Part shown: positions 1-6,527 of the stretch, piece by piece
How the letters are laid out: each line of letters opens with the position of its first letter
Position numbering within the stretch: the stretch's first letter is position 1
Origin: UBA2144 sp964506185
GTDB taxonomy: Bacteria; Patescibacteriota; Gracilibacteria; Peribacterales; Peribacteraceae
DNA: 8,224 nt
Reading direction: 5' to 3'
Assembly: GCA_964506185.1 (NCBI GenBank)
Contig: CAZDKL010000034.1
Span: 1 to 8,224 of the forward strand
Program-made: the position numbers and the translations under genes
Notes under the pieces: generated by a model
The model's database searches: none
Told to the model about the DNA's origin: nothing
The model's input: only the letters and a program-made list of their open reading frames with translations

Positions 1-1084
1 CAGAAAGATCACAGTAAAAAGATTTACTGCAGTAATGCGTTGCCATGCTGAACGCACAGTATCGCATGTTCAAAGTTGAGATCAGTTCGTAAGCAACTTC
101 AGGTTTATAAAGCGAATAATTCAAATCCTGACAATCTTTGGCATCCAAAACATCATAAAGATATGAGCAGTCTTCACAATTAGTAGCGTTGTAGCAGTAA
201 GAACAGTTTTTGCAGTCCTTTAAATTATTTCCCGTTGAATTCTCACAGTTAATGTTAACCATGTCGCGATAAATTCCTTTATCAAGTCGCATTTTTTTCC
301 AGATATCGAATACATTCAGGATTGATTCAAAGGAATTCAGTTTAAGTTCCTCAAGTTTCTGCTCATATTCTTCCTTTGAATGAGGTTCATTTAAAATCCA
401 GTACTGCTTATCCCTCAGATTGGTACAGAGCAAACAGTTCTTGCATCCTTTGCAGTCAAAACAAAACGCAGACTCAGAGCAACCGTCCATGTACATCGAA
501 TATCTGACGTTGTAGCAGTTATAAACCTGAATACATTCGTAACAAAGCTCCGAATGATACGCGAAGGTGCAGTCTGCACAGTTCTTGGAATACTTAGTGA
601 ACAAATTGTAGTAACAATCTTCATTCGCTTCTCCTGCGATATCCAAATAACAGTTCTTATCGTCTCCGCAGTAGTTGCAGTACTGGCTATTTTGACAGTT
701 AACCAAGTCCATGTTTCTTCTTGGCACTCTGTTCATCAGTTCCCCCCACTGTTCAAAGAAAGGTTTATTAAAATCATACTCCTGTCCGTATTCAAGCGGG
801 TCCCACTTGTCACTCCACCAATAGTCAGAGTGAAAAACCTTGAAAGGCATTCCGTTAGGATAAAGTGAGATCATATCTTCTCCCGTTGCATCGCATTTAC
901 TCTTATAAAACGATCTGTCATTCCTCCATGCCATTCTTCTCTGCACTCTGCATGCAGGGCAGTTCGACGGAGGAGGGATTTCGTACTTAACTCCGTTGTA
1001 TTCAGGTGAAGCGTGCTTCAGGAACTGAGTCTCCTTGTCGGAAAGCTCGAAGCCTAGGCCGCAAGAGGCGCATGTGGCAGGCAT
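1..1084 (-). CDS. G1: Cys-rich multi-zinc-ribbon paralogue, 3'-truncated by window edge
   Basis: The frame is open from ATG at 1084-1082 to the left edge: 361 codons with no stop, so roughly 200 C-terminal residues lie outside. It opens with MPATCASCG. Site 1 is C5/C8/C42/C45, the last pair inside a PPPSNCPACR motif. The second site is degenerate: only C64 is kept, with T67, H85 and Y88 where G2 and G3 have Cys. SDKW (91-94) and PFFEQ (108-112) are family signatures. Core block A contains C202, C211, C214, C217 and C220, and the frame is cut inside block B. There are 31 Cys in the visible part. There is no good Shine-Dalgarno site, and the next in-frame upstream codons offer no start. It lies 92 bp downstream of G2 on the same strand. 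Function is unknown; metal binding is inferred from paired cysteines. Very confident as a gene, weakly informed as to role. Confidence 0.93.
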   Translation of the reverse strand, partial: MPATCASCGLGFELSDKETQFLKHASPEYNGVKYEIPPPSNCPACRVQRRMAWRNDRSFYKSKCDATGEDMISLYPNGMPFKVFHSDYWWSDKWDPLEYGQEYDFNKPFFEQWGELMNRVPRRNMDLVNCQNSQYCNYCGDDKNCYLDIAGEANEDCYYNLFTKYSKNCADCTFAYHSELCYECIQVYNCYNVRYSMYMDGCSESAFCFDCKGCKNCLLCTNLRDKQYWILNEPHSKEEYEQKLEELKLNSFESILNVFDIWKKMRLDKGIYRDMVNINCENSTGNNLKDCKNCSYCYNATNCEDCSYLYDVLDAKDCQDLNYSLYKPEVAYELISTLNMRYCAFSMATHYCSKSFYCDLS

Positions 1085-1090
1085 AGTATG

Positions 1091-1096
1091 AGTATA
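1091..1096 (-). promoter_or_regulatory. Candidate -10 box TATACT for G1
   Basis: On the minus strand TATACT lies six bases before the G1 ATG, so a transcript started from it would begin at or next to the start codon (leaderless). The same hexamer lies seven bases before the G5 ATG. No convincing -35 element is visible upstream, where the sequence is repeat, so this is only a candidate. Confidence 0.25.
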
Positions 1097-1173
1097 GAGT
1101 ATTGAGGGTTGGGTATTGAGGGAAGCAAATTATTAATAATATCCCTCAATACTCAATACTCTTCCCTCAATAC
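1097..1173. repeat. G2/G1 intergenic inverted-repeat array, unit GTATTGAGGG
   Basis: The 92-bp gap between the G2 stop and the G1 start is almost wholly made of a ten-base unit, GTATTGAGGG. Direct copies are at 1099-1108 and 1113-1122. Inverted copies are at 1143-1152, 1152-1159 (partial) and 1164-1173. The two orientations flank an AT-rich spacer around 1124-1141. The segments 1113-1123 and 1142-1152 are exact reverse complements (11 bp), and 1097-1106 pairs with 1152-1161 with a seven-base bulge on the left side. The transcript could form a long hairpin between the two genes. It lacks the GC-rich stem plus T-run of a textbook terminator. It could be an attenuator, an mRNA-stabilising structure or a repetitive palindromic element. 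Confidence 0.75.
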
Positions 1174-1176
1174 CAA

Positions 1177-2874
1177 TTAATATACTTCCTCTAAATAACA
1201 CTCCTCGCAAAATACTCTCTCCGGCCTCTCCGGCGCATATGTGGTCTGAATCTCCTTTTGGCATTTGTCGCACTTTCTATCAAATATCCTCCTGGGGTTT
1301 CTCCTCGCAAATCTTAATCGGTGTCTTTCATCCGGATGCAGACGCGGAATTGGGATGTTCATTCTCCTGTAAAACTCAAGCTCCATCTTCTGCAAGATGA
1401 AAGGTTTGTTTGTTGCCGAGCATTTGATTGCCCAATTTGTTACGTCGTCCGGAATGTCTGCAGTTTTGTCCGGCAATTGATCTGCAGGAATAATTTTTTC
1501 AACGTCCGGAGTTTCTTCAACTTCATCATGCCATTTCCAACCCTTAGAAACAGCATCCTCTTTTGTAATTGGGAAGAAGTCTTGCGCGACAGTTTCGTTG
1601 TATCCGAAATGACAAAACTCCAAAGGGAAAAACAACCCCCATTCGCCATCAGCTTGCATTCGCTCAACAATCTTTGATGACAGCGCTTCGTATTCTTCCT
1701 GAGTGTACTGTTTATTTAGGATACAGTACTTGCTTCTCTTGAGAGCCGCGCAACCAAACAAGTGTTCGGATGTGTGGCATGCAAGGCAGTAGGTAAAATT
1801 CGCGATGCTGTCCCATGTGTGCATGCACATAAGTATCCTACTTGCCGGAGCTCCTATCTCCATTGAATTGTAACTCTCTTCAATATTTGGATATCCAAAT
1901 GAATAAATATCGTAACTGTCTTTTGAATCATTAAACCAACCGCAATATTTGCAGTCTTCCAGATTATTGCAGTCAAAACAGTATTTGCAGTTCTTGGAAT
2001 TAAATATGTGATTGCTTGCCGTTACATTCTCGTTGTTTTGGCCTTCAATAAACAAGCGCGGACAATCAACAATGAAGTCTTGGTACTCCTCCTTAAGTTT
2101 TTCCATTGTTTCGTGCGAGCTTAAATCAATCTTTTTCATTTCTGATTCATAATCCTCTTTCGAGTATTGCTTATTTCGTATGTAGTACTCCTTACTCCTC
2201 AACCCAAAGCACATGAAACAATTGCTGCATCCGTGGCAATCATAAAGAAACGCACAGTCATTGCATGTCTTTGTATTTTGGCAGAAGACCTGATTATATC
2301 CGTTGTCTACATCAATGCATTCAAAACAAAGTTCAGAGTCCATCAAGTGGGTGTTATCAACTGAGTTTTTGTTTCTGACCAAGTAAATACCGTAATAACA
2401 GTCTTCGTTATATCCGGCTGAAGAGATCATATAAACATTTCTATTTCTCGTAGTGCTTGTCGTATATTTGCAGTTTTCATAATTGTTGTTTTGATGACGC
2501 GTCTGCTTAGGAACTACTTCGATTAGTTCTTTAAATTGTTCAAAGAACGATCTATCGGGATCGAAGTCTCTTCCGTACTCAAGCGGATCCCACTTATCGC
2601 CCCACCAACAGTCCAGGCAATATGTTTTGTATGATTTATCAATCGAGTATATGGAAATCACATCTGCATTGCACAGATCACATGTGCGCTTATAGAGTTT
2701 CCTCTCGTTTTTCCATGCCATTCTTATGATCAGTCTGCACTCGGGGCAATAGGTTGGAGGGGGGATTGGATACTTTTTTCCGTCAAATACAGGGGATACT
2801 TTCTCGAAGTACTTCAAGTCCTCACTGGGGATCTCGAATGCCGTGCCGCACTGCTTACAAATTGTCTGAACCAT
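1177..2874 (-). CDS. G2: Cys-rich multi-zinc-ribbon paralogue, both N-terminal metal sites intact
   Basis: Complete, 565 residues with 36 Cys, ATG at 2874-2872 to TAA at 1179-1177. N-terminal site 1 is C6/C9/C43/C46 and site 2 is C65/C68/C86/C89; both are complete. GDKWDPLEYG (92-101) and FFEQ (110-113) follow. Block A ends with C204, C213, C216, C219 and C222 and an NKQY (234-237) helix. Block B ends with C375, C384 and NKQY (387-390). EWG (411-413), GYNET (424-428) and ADQLPD (464-469) precede the C-terminal module C485, C535/C538/C556/C559. Residues 513-559 align without gaps to 43-89. There is no signal peptide or membrane segment. Only this ATG is reasonable, since the next codons give no alternative and it sits just before the conserved zinc pair, yet it has no Shine-Dalgarno site and lies inside an inverted repeat. 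Function unknown; zinc binding inferred. Confidence 0.95.
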   Translation of the reverse strand: MVQTICKQCGTAFEIPSEDLKYFEKVSPVFDGKKYPIPPPTYCPECRLIIRMAWKNERKLYKRTCDLCNADVISIYSIDKSYKTYCLDCWWGDKWDPLEYGRDFDPDRSFFEQFKELIEVVPKQTRHQNNNYENCKYTTSTTRNRNVYMISSAGYNEDCYYGIYLVRNKNSVDNTHLMDSELCFECIDVDNGYNQVFCQNTKTCNDCAFLYDCHGCSNCFMCFGLRSKEYYIRNKQYSKEDYESEMKKIDLSSHETMEKLKEEYQDFIVDCPRLFIEGQNNENVTASNHIFNSKNCKYCFDCNNLEDCKYCGWFNDSKDSYDIYSFGYPNIEESYNSMEIGAPASRILMCMHTWDSIANFTYCLACHTSEHLFGCAALKRSKYCILNKQYTQEEYEALSSKIVERMQADGEWGLFFPLEFCHFGYNETVAQDFFPITKEDAVSKGWKWHDEVEETPDVEKIIPADQLPDKTADIPDDVTNWAIKCSATNKPFILQKMELEFYRRMNIPIPRLHPDERHRLRFARRNPRRIFDRKCDKCQKEIQTTYAPERPERVFCEECYLEEVY

Positions 2875-3002
2875 GATTCACAAGATTAAAGGATTAGCTT
2901 GATTACAGAGAATTATCTTAATGTATTTATAAATATCCAACAAACAATCCAATTTCTTTAATCCTGTCTATCTATTAATCCTTCTAATCAAGGTTCAGAC
3001 AA
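2862..3002. repeat. G3/G2 intergenic inverted repeat whose arm includes the G2 start codon
   Basis: The outer arms are 2862-2878 and 2986-3002, reverse complements at 16 of 17 positions; the inner eleven bases (2862-2872 and 2992-3002) match exactly. Inside them, 2883-2896 and 2976-2989 form a second imperfect pair. GGATTA-like units run in one orientation on the left (2883, 2891, 2900) and inverted on the right (2945, 2959, 2976, 2985). The G2 ATG (2874-2872) lies within the left arm, so in the mRNA it would be largely paired with sequence just after the G3 stop. The single mismatch falls on the middle base of the start codon. The whole unit is 141 bp. It may be a translation-controlling hairpin, or a small terminal-inverted-repeat element that now supplies the start of G2. 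Confidence 0.7.
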
Positions 3003-3009
3003 GGGGGTA

Positions 3010-4722
3010 TCATCCATAAACTTCTTTGTGATAGCATGCTTCACAGTAAACAATTTCGGGTCTATCGGGGGAATAGGTGGTTTTTATGTCTTCTCCGCAT
3101 TTACCGCAGGTTCTGTCCCAGAAATGGCGGGGGTTTCTCAAATGCAGGCGGTCTTTGTGCCTTTGGAACCATTCGCGGTGCGGGACGGGAAGCTTGTGCT
3201 CTTTATAAAACTTATATTCCTGCTTGGTCAGCTTAAATAACTTACCGGATTCCTCGCATCTGATTGCCCAGTCGGTTACCTCTTCCGGGATATCTTCAAT
3301 ATTATCCGGCAATTGGTCGGCTGAAATTATTTTTTCAGCTTCAGGCTCTGGCGCCTTGTAGTCTGACCATTTGAATCCAAGCTTAAGGGCTTCTTCTTTC
3401 TCAAGCGGATAATAAAGCTGCGCGGTAGTTTCGTTGTATCCGCTGTTTGCAAGAAATGGAGGCAAGAATTCCCCCCATTCACCGGTGTTCTGCATATGTT
3501 CAATTATTTTGGGAACCAATTCTTCGTATTCCTCTTTTGTATATTGCTTATTTAAAATGCAGTAACTTTTGCATCGCATGTTTGTACATCCAAAGCAGTG
3601 TTTGCATGCATCCATTACCATGCAATAAGAAAGTTCATTGCAACCTTGGTAATGCAGGTATCCGCTTAAGATGTGATAGGAGTTTTCTCCAATAATTGAT
3701 CCCTGATAAGACTGTTGCAAGTTAGTTCCAAACTGATAGACGTCATAATTGCTCTTTGAACCAAGAACTAACTGATAACAATACTTACAACTTTCCACAT
3801 CCTCACAATCAAAACAGTACTTTGCTTCCTTGCAATTCTGCAAATAGTCACCGAGGCTATCTTGTGTGTTATGGCCAAAAAACTCTTTGAAAGTATGTTT
3901 TAGTTCAAGTTCTCTGCGTCGTTTCTTGAATTCCTGATACTGCGAGTACGATCCCAGATCAATCTCTTCCATCTTTTTTTGATACTCCTCTTTTGTTAAT
4001 TGTTCATTTTCAAAACAATATTCTTTTTGTCTTAGCCCCACGCAAAGGAAACAATTACTGCATCCAATACAATCCCTCAGGAAAGAACTGAAGTTGCAGT
4101 TCGTACAATCTTGGCAACATGTAAGGCTGTGCGACCTATGTATGGTCACGCAATCGTAACAATGATCGCAATGCAGGTTATAAAATCCATCAACACAATT
4201 CCTGTTGTCTTTAAATCCATATCCGTAATAACAATCTTCGCAAAAGTCCGCGTGCATAATCAGATAACTGTTCTTGCTTGTTCCTGCGTAGTGAATATAT
4301 TCAGAATTTTGTATTTCACCGTCCACGTTCAGATGCTGATTCGGAACTTTTGCAAATAACTCTTTCATTTGCTCAAAAAACGGCCGGTTAAAATCAACAT
4401 CTTGTCCAAGTTCAGTCTGATCCCACTTATCACTCAGGTAACACGGCCTGCAATAAATCGGAAATGTGCGATCAGGTTTAAATTCAGTGATCACATGCTT
4501 TCCACACATGTCGCAGTTGTCGCTGAAGAGCGTGAACTCATTGCATATCAAGAGTCTTCGTTGCTGTCTGCAGTCAGGGCAATACTTTGGAGGTGGTATC
4601 AGATACCTCTTTCCATTAAATACAGGGGATATCTGTTCATAAAACCTCAGATCCTCATCAGCGATCTCGAACTCGGTGCCACATTGGGTGCATGTTTTTT
4701 GCAGAGGGAATGAGTATAGCAT
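3010..4722 (-). CDS. G3: Cys-rich multi-zinc-ribbon paralogue, most Cys-rich member
   Basis: Complete, 570 residues with 41 Cys, ATG at 4722-4720 to TGA at 3012-3010. Site 1 is C11/C14/C48/C51 and site 2 is C70/C73/C91/C94, both complete. SDKW (97-100) and PFFEQ (114-118) follow. Block A carries C209, C218, C221, C224 and C227, and block B repeats its end: residues 220-248 align gap-free with 372-400, including C221/C373, C224/C376, C227/C379 and C236/C388. EWG (415-417), GYNET (428-432) and ADQLPD (468-473) lead to a C-terminal module with C489 and C539/C542/C560/C563. The N-terminus is six residues longer than that of G4: L7-QKTC aligns with M1-QKSC of G4, so a non-ATG start at CTG 4704-4702 is possible though less likely. 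The TGA stop falls exactly at the family end (HKEVYG). Function unknown. Confidence 0.95.
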   Translation of the reverse strand: MLYSFPLQKTCTQCGTEFEIADEDLRFYEQISPVFNGKRYLIPPPKYCPDCRQQRRLLICNEFTLFSDNCDMCGKHVITEFKPDRTFPIYCRPCYLSDKWDQTELGQDVDFNRPFFEQMKELFAKVPNQHLNVDGEIQNSEYIHYAGTSKNSYLIMHADFCEDCYYGYGFKDNRNCVDGFYNLHCDHCYDCVTIHRSHSLTCCQDCTNCNFSSFLRDCIGCSNCFLCVGLRQKEYCFENEQLTKEEYQKKMEEIDLGSYSQYQEFKKRRRELELKHTFKEFFGHNTQDSLGDYLQNCKEAKYCFDCEDVESCKYCYQLVLGSKSNYDVYQFGTNLQQSYQGSIIGENSYHILSGYLHYQGCNELSYCMVMDACKHCFGCTNMRCKSYCILNKQYTKEEYEELVPKIIEHMQNTGEWGEFLPPFLANSGYNETTAQLYYPLEKEEALKLGFKWSDYKAPEPEAEKIISADQLPDNIEDIPEEVTDWAIRCEESGKLFKLTKQEYKFYKEHKLPVPHREWFQRHKDRLHLRNPRHFWDRTCGKCGEDIKTTYSPDRPEIVYCEACYHKEVYG

Positions 4723-4741
4723 TTATTGATTTAACGATCGG

Positions 4742-4826
4742 CAATTAGCAGATTGGCACGGGCGCTTTGCGCCCTTTAGCAGATTAGCTAATCTGCCAAT
4801 CTGCTAACAAGCTAATCTGCTAATTG
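4742..4826. repeat. G4/G3 intergenic inverted-repeat array, unit TTAGCAGATTRGC
   Basis: A 13-base unit, TTAGCAGATTRGC, occurs directly at 4745-4757 and 4776-4788. It occurs inverted at 4795-4807 and 4811-4823, with a partial inverted copy at 4787-4796. The pairs 4745-4757/4795-4807 and 4776-4788/4811-4823 are exact reverse complements, so at least two mutually exclusive foldings exist. The outer arms 4742-4757 and 4811-4826 match at 15 of 16 positions. Bases 4779-4796 form a perfect 18-bp palindrome. The array ends one base before the G4 stop codon. Two direct copies followed by three inverted ones repeats the layout of the G2/G1 gap with an unrelated unit. Role unknown; alternative pairings would suit a switch or attenuator, but a selfish palindromic repeat is equally possible. 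Confidence 0.8.
4760..4774. other. GC-rich hairpin nested in the G4/G3 repeat array
   Basis: GGGCGC, a three-base TTT loop and GCGCCC form a perfect six-bp stem inside an otherwise AT-rich gap. On the transcribed (minus) strand the stem is followed by GTGCCAAT rather than a T-run, so it does not qualify as a standard intrinsic terminator. It may nucleate folding of the surrounding inverted-repeat array. Confidence 0.55.
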
Positions 4827-4827
4827 A

Positions 4828-6525
4828 TCATCCATAAACCTCTTTGTGATAACAACTCTCACAATACACAATATCCGGCCCGTCTGGCGGATATGCGGTT
4901 AATATATCTGCTCCGCATTGCATGCATTCCCTATTCCAGAGCTTGTAGGGGTTCTTGAAAGCGAAGCGATCGTAGTGGCGTTGATCAGGATGCTTGCGTG
5001 GAATAGGAAGCTTATTATTTCGATAAAAAAGCAGTTCTTGAGCAATGATCCTAAAAGGCCTGCCGGTTTCTATACAGACGATTGCCCAGTTAAGTATGTC
5101 ATCCGGAATATCATTTAGATCATCCGGTAATTGATCAGCTGGGATTGTCCGCTCTGCTTCAACGGGAGGATCATAATCATTCCATTGGAATCCTTTGGAA
5201 ATTGCCTCATCTCTTTCCAGCGGGAAAAAGCTTTGTGCCATTGTTTCGTTATAACCGAACATGGAAATTTCCGGCGGGAAGAACTGACCCCATTCTCCCG
5301 TACTTTGCATGTGCTCGATAATTCTTGCTGCAAGATCGTTGTATTCCTCTTCTGAGTATTGTTTATTAAATATGCAGTGCTTTTTATGTTCAATGCCGAT
5401 GCAGCCAAGCAAGTGTGCAGATGTTCTGCCGCACCAAAGCGAATAATAAATACTGTCAGCTCCTCTGGTTACATAATATCCGGAAATTATATTTCTTATA
5501 TTTGATCCGATTACGCACGAGTTGTAACACATTTCCATTCCTATTCCCCAAACATGCACATCGCGTGTGTCTTTGGCTCCCATTAAACAGTCCGTGCAGT
5601 ACTTACAGTCATGCAATTCATTACAATCAAAACAGTACTGAGCGTTTTTGCTGTGGTTTAGATTATCTCCTGTGGAATCTATGTTTTGAATTCCTCTGGT
5701 TGCTTTAATGGGCTGAGTTACAAAGTAGTCCTCGGTTTTCTGTTTCATTTTTTCGATGGCAGAGTGCTTATTGGATTCAAAATGATTTACAAATTCCTCA
5801 TATTCCTCTTTCGAGTAAGGCTTATTGAAGATGTGATACTCCTTTTTGTGCAAATTTACGCATCCGAAGCACTTTTTGCATCCGATGCAGTCGCACAAAA
5901 ACCATGAATCCTGGCAGTTATGGCAGAAACGACTGAACTTTGTATTGTAACAGTTTCTGCAATGCGTGCATTCATAACAAAGCTCACACTTTTCTATCGA
6001 TAAGAAGTCGATACAAGATCTTACATCTTCAAAAGTATGTCCATGATAAGCATCTTCGGCTTGCTCACCATCAAATACCATATAACAATTCTTTAATTTC
6101 CAGTTATCGTTTGTGTAATCGCTGTTGATGTTCTCCGTACCCAGTACTGCAATATTAGGAAAGGGAACAGATTCCATAAATTCTCTGAACTGCTCAAAGA
6201 ACGGCCGGTTAAAATCAAAGTCGCGTCCGTAATCCAACGGATTGTGCTTATCCGAAAACCAAACGCTTTTATCGAAAACCTTGAACGGACCGTCAGGTTT
6301 ATAATTGGAAACAATCGGTTCTCCCGAATAGTCGCATTTTCTGTTGTACAGAGATCGGGCATTATAAAAAGCAAGCCGCCTCTGTAGGCGGCAATCGAAA
6401 CATTCAACCGGAGGGGGGAGCAAAAGCTTCTTGCCGTTAATAACCGGCGAAATCCTGTCCAGGAAGTCCAGTTCATCCTGATCAATTTCGAACCCGGAGC
6501 CGCATTTTGTGCAAGATTTCTGCAT
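4828..6525 (-). CDS. G4: Cys-rich multi-zinc-ribbon paralogue, second N-terminal site degenerate
   Basis: Complete, 565 residues with 34 Cys, ATG at 6525-6523 to TGA at 4830-4828. Site 1 is complete (C5/C8/C42/C45). Site 2 keeps only C64, with S67, D85 and V88 in the other positions. SDKH (91-94) varies from the usual SDKW, and PFFEQ (108-112) is intact. Block A carries C204, C213, C216, C219 and C222. A charged, probably helical linker (about 238-272) separates it from block B, which ends at C375, C384 and NKQY (387-390). EWG (411-413), GYNET (424-428) and ADQLPD (463-468) lead to C484 and C534/C537/C555/C558. The start overlaps the last base of the G5 stop, which fixes it and suggests translation by re-initiation after G5. 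Only a weak GAG lies upstream. Function unknown; metal binding inferred. Confidence 0.95.
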   Translation of the reverse strand: MQKSCTKCGSGFEIDQDELDFLDRISPVINGKKLLLPPPVECFDCRLQRRLAFYNARSLYNRKCDYSGEPIVSNYKPDGPFKVFDKSVWFSDKHNPLDYGRDFDFNRPFFEQFREFMESVPFPNIAVLGTENINSDYTNDNWKLKNCYMVFDGEQAEDAYHGHTFEDVRSCIDFLSIEKCELCYECTHCRNCYNTKFSRFCHNCQDSWFLCDCIGCKKCFGCVNLHKKEYHIFNKPYSKEEYEEFVNHFESNKHSAIEKMKQKTEDYFVTQPIKATRGIQNIDSTGDNLNHSKNAQYCFDCNELHDCKYCTDCLMGAKDTRDVHVWGIGMEMCYNSCVIGSNIRNIISGYYVTRGADSIYYSLWCGRTSAHLLGCIGIEHKKHCIFNKQYSEEEYNDLAARIIEHMQSTGEWGQFFPPEISMFGYNETMAQSFFPLERDEAISKGFQWNDYDPPVEAERTIPADQLPDDLNDIPDDILNWAIVCIETGRPFRIIAQELLFYRNNKLPIPRKHPDQRHYDRFAFKNPYKLWNRECMQCGADILTAYPPDGPDIVYCESCYHKEVYG

Positions 6526-6527
6526 TA
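6523..6527 (-). promoter_or_regulatory. TAATG stop/start overlap coupling G5 to G4
   Basis: On the minus strand the G5 stop TAA (6527-6525) shares its last base with the G4 start ATG (6525-6523). This is a common arrangement for translational coupling. It is the only junction in the array without an intergenic hairpin, so G5 and G4 should be made together, while the other members are separated by repeat-bearing gaps. Confidence 0.7.

Noticed and set aside
554..868. Open frames on the plus strand, here and at several other places (for example 4369-4713 and 6507-6908)
   Set aside because: They lie antisense inside the five conserved genes, have no recognisable motif or ribosome site, and follow from the low stop frequency opposite Cys- and Tyr-rich coding sequence.
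1..1084. G1 as a pseudogene fragment
   Set aside because: Its frame is intact for all 361 visible codons with every expected motif; it is incomplete only because the window ends.
1097..1173. CRISPR array
   Set aside because: The units are about ten bases, occur in both orientations and are not separated by unique spacers of even length.
1440..1670. Other-frame minus-strand open frames inside the genes (also 415-624, 5115-5408 and 6093-6485)
   Set aside because: Each is embedded in the conserved frame of G1, G2 or G4 and has no independent start signal or family resemblance.
2862..3002. Insertion sequence
   Set aside because: At 141 bp it has no transposase and no visible target-site duplication; it is kept only as an inverted repeat, possibly a small non-autonomous element.
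4760..4774. Intrinsic terminator after G4
   Set aside because: The stem is good but no T-run follows on the transcribed strand, and the gene downstream belongs to the same array.
3010..4830. Alternative genetic code with TGA read as glycine
   Set aside because: TGA ends G3 and G4 at the position where the family C-terminus is expected (after EVYG), and G2 ends at the same point with TAA, so TGA acts as a stop.
4828..6525. Ferredoxin-type Fe-S protein
   Set aside because: The Cys run in block A lacks the CxxCxxCxxxCP pattern and the paired second cluster; a metal cluster is possible but this family name is not supported.
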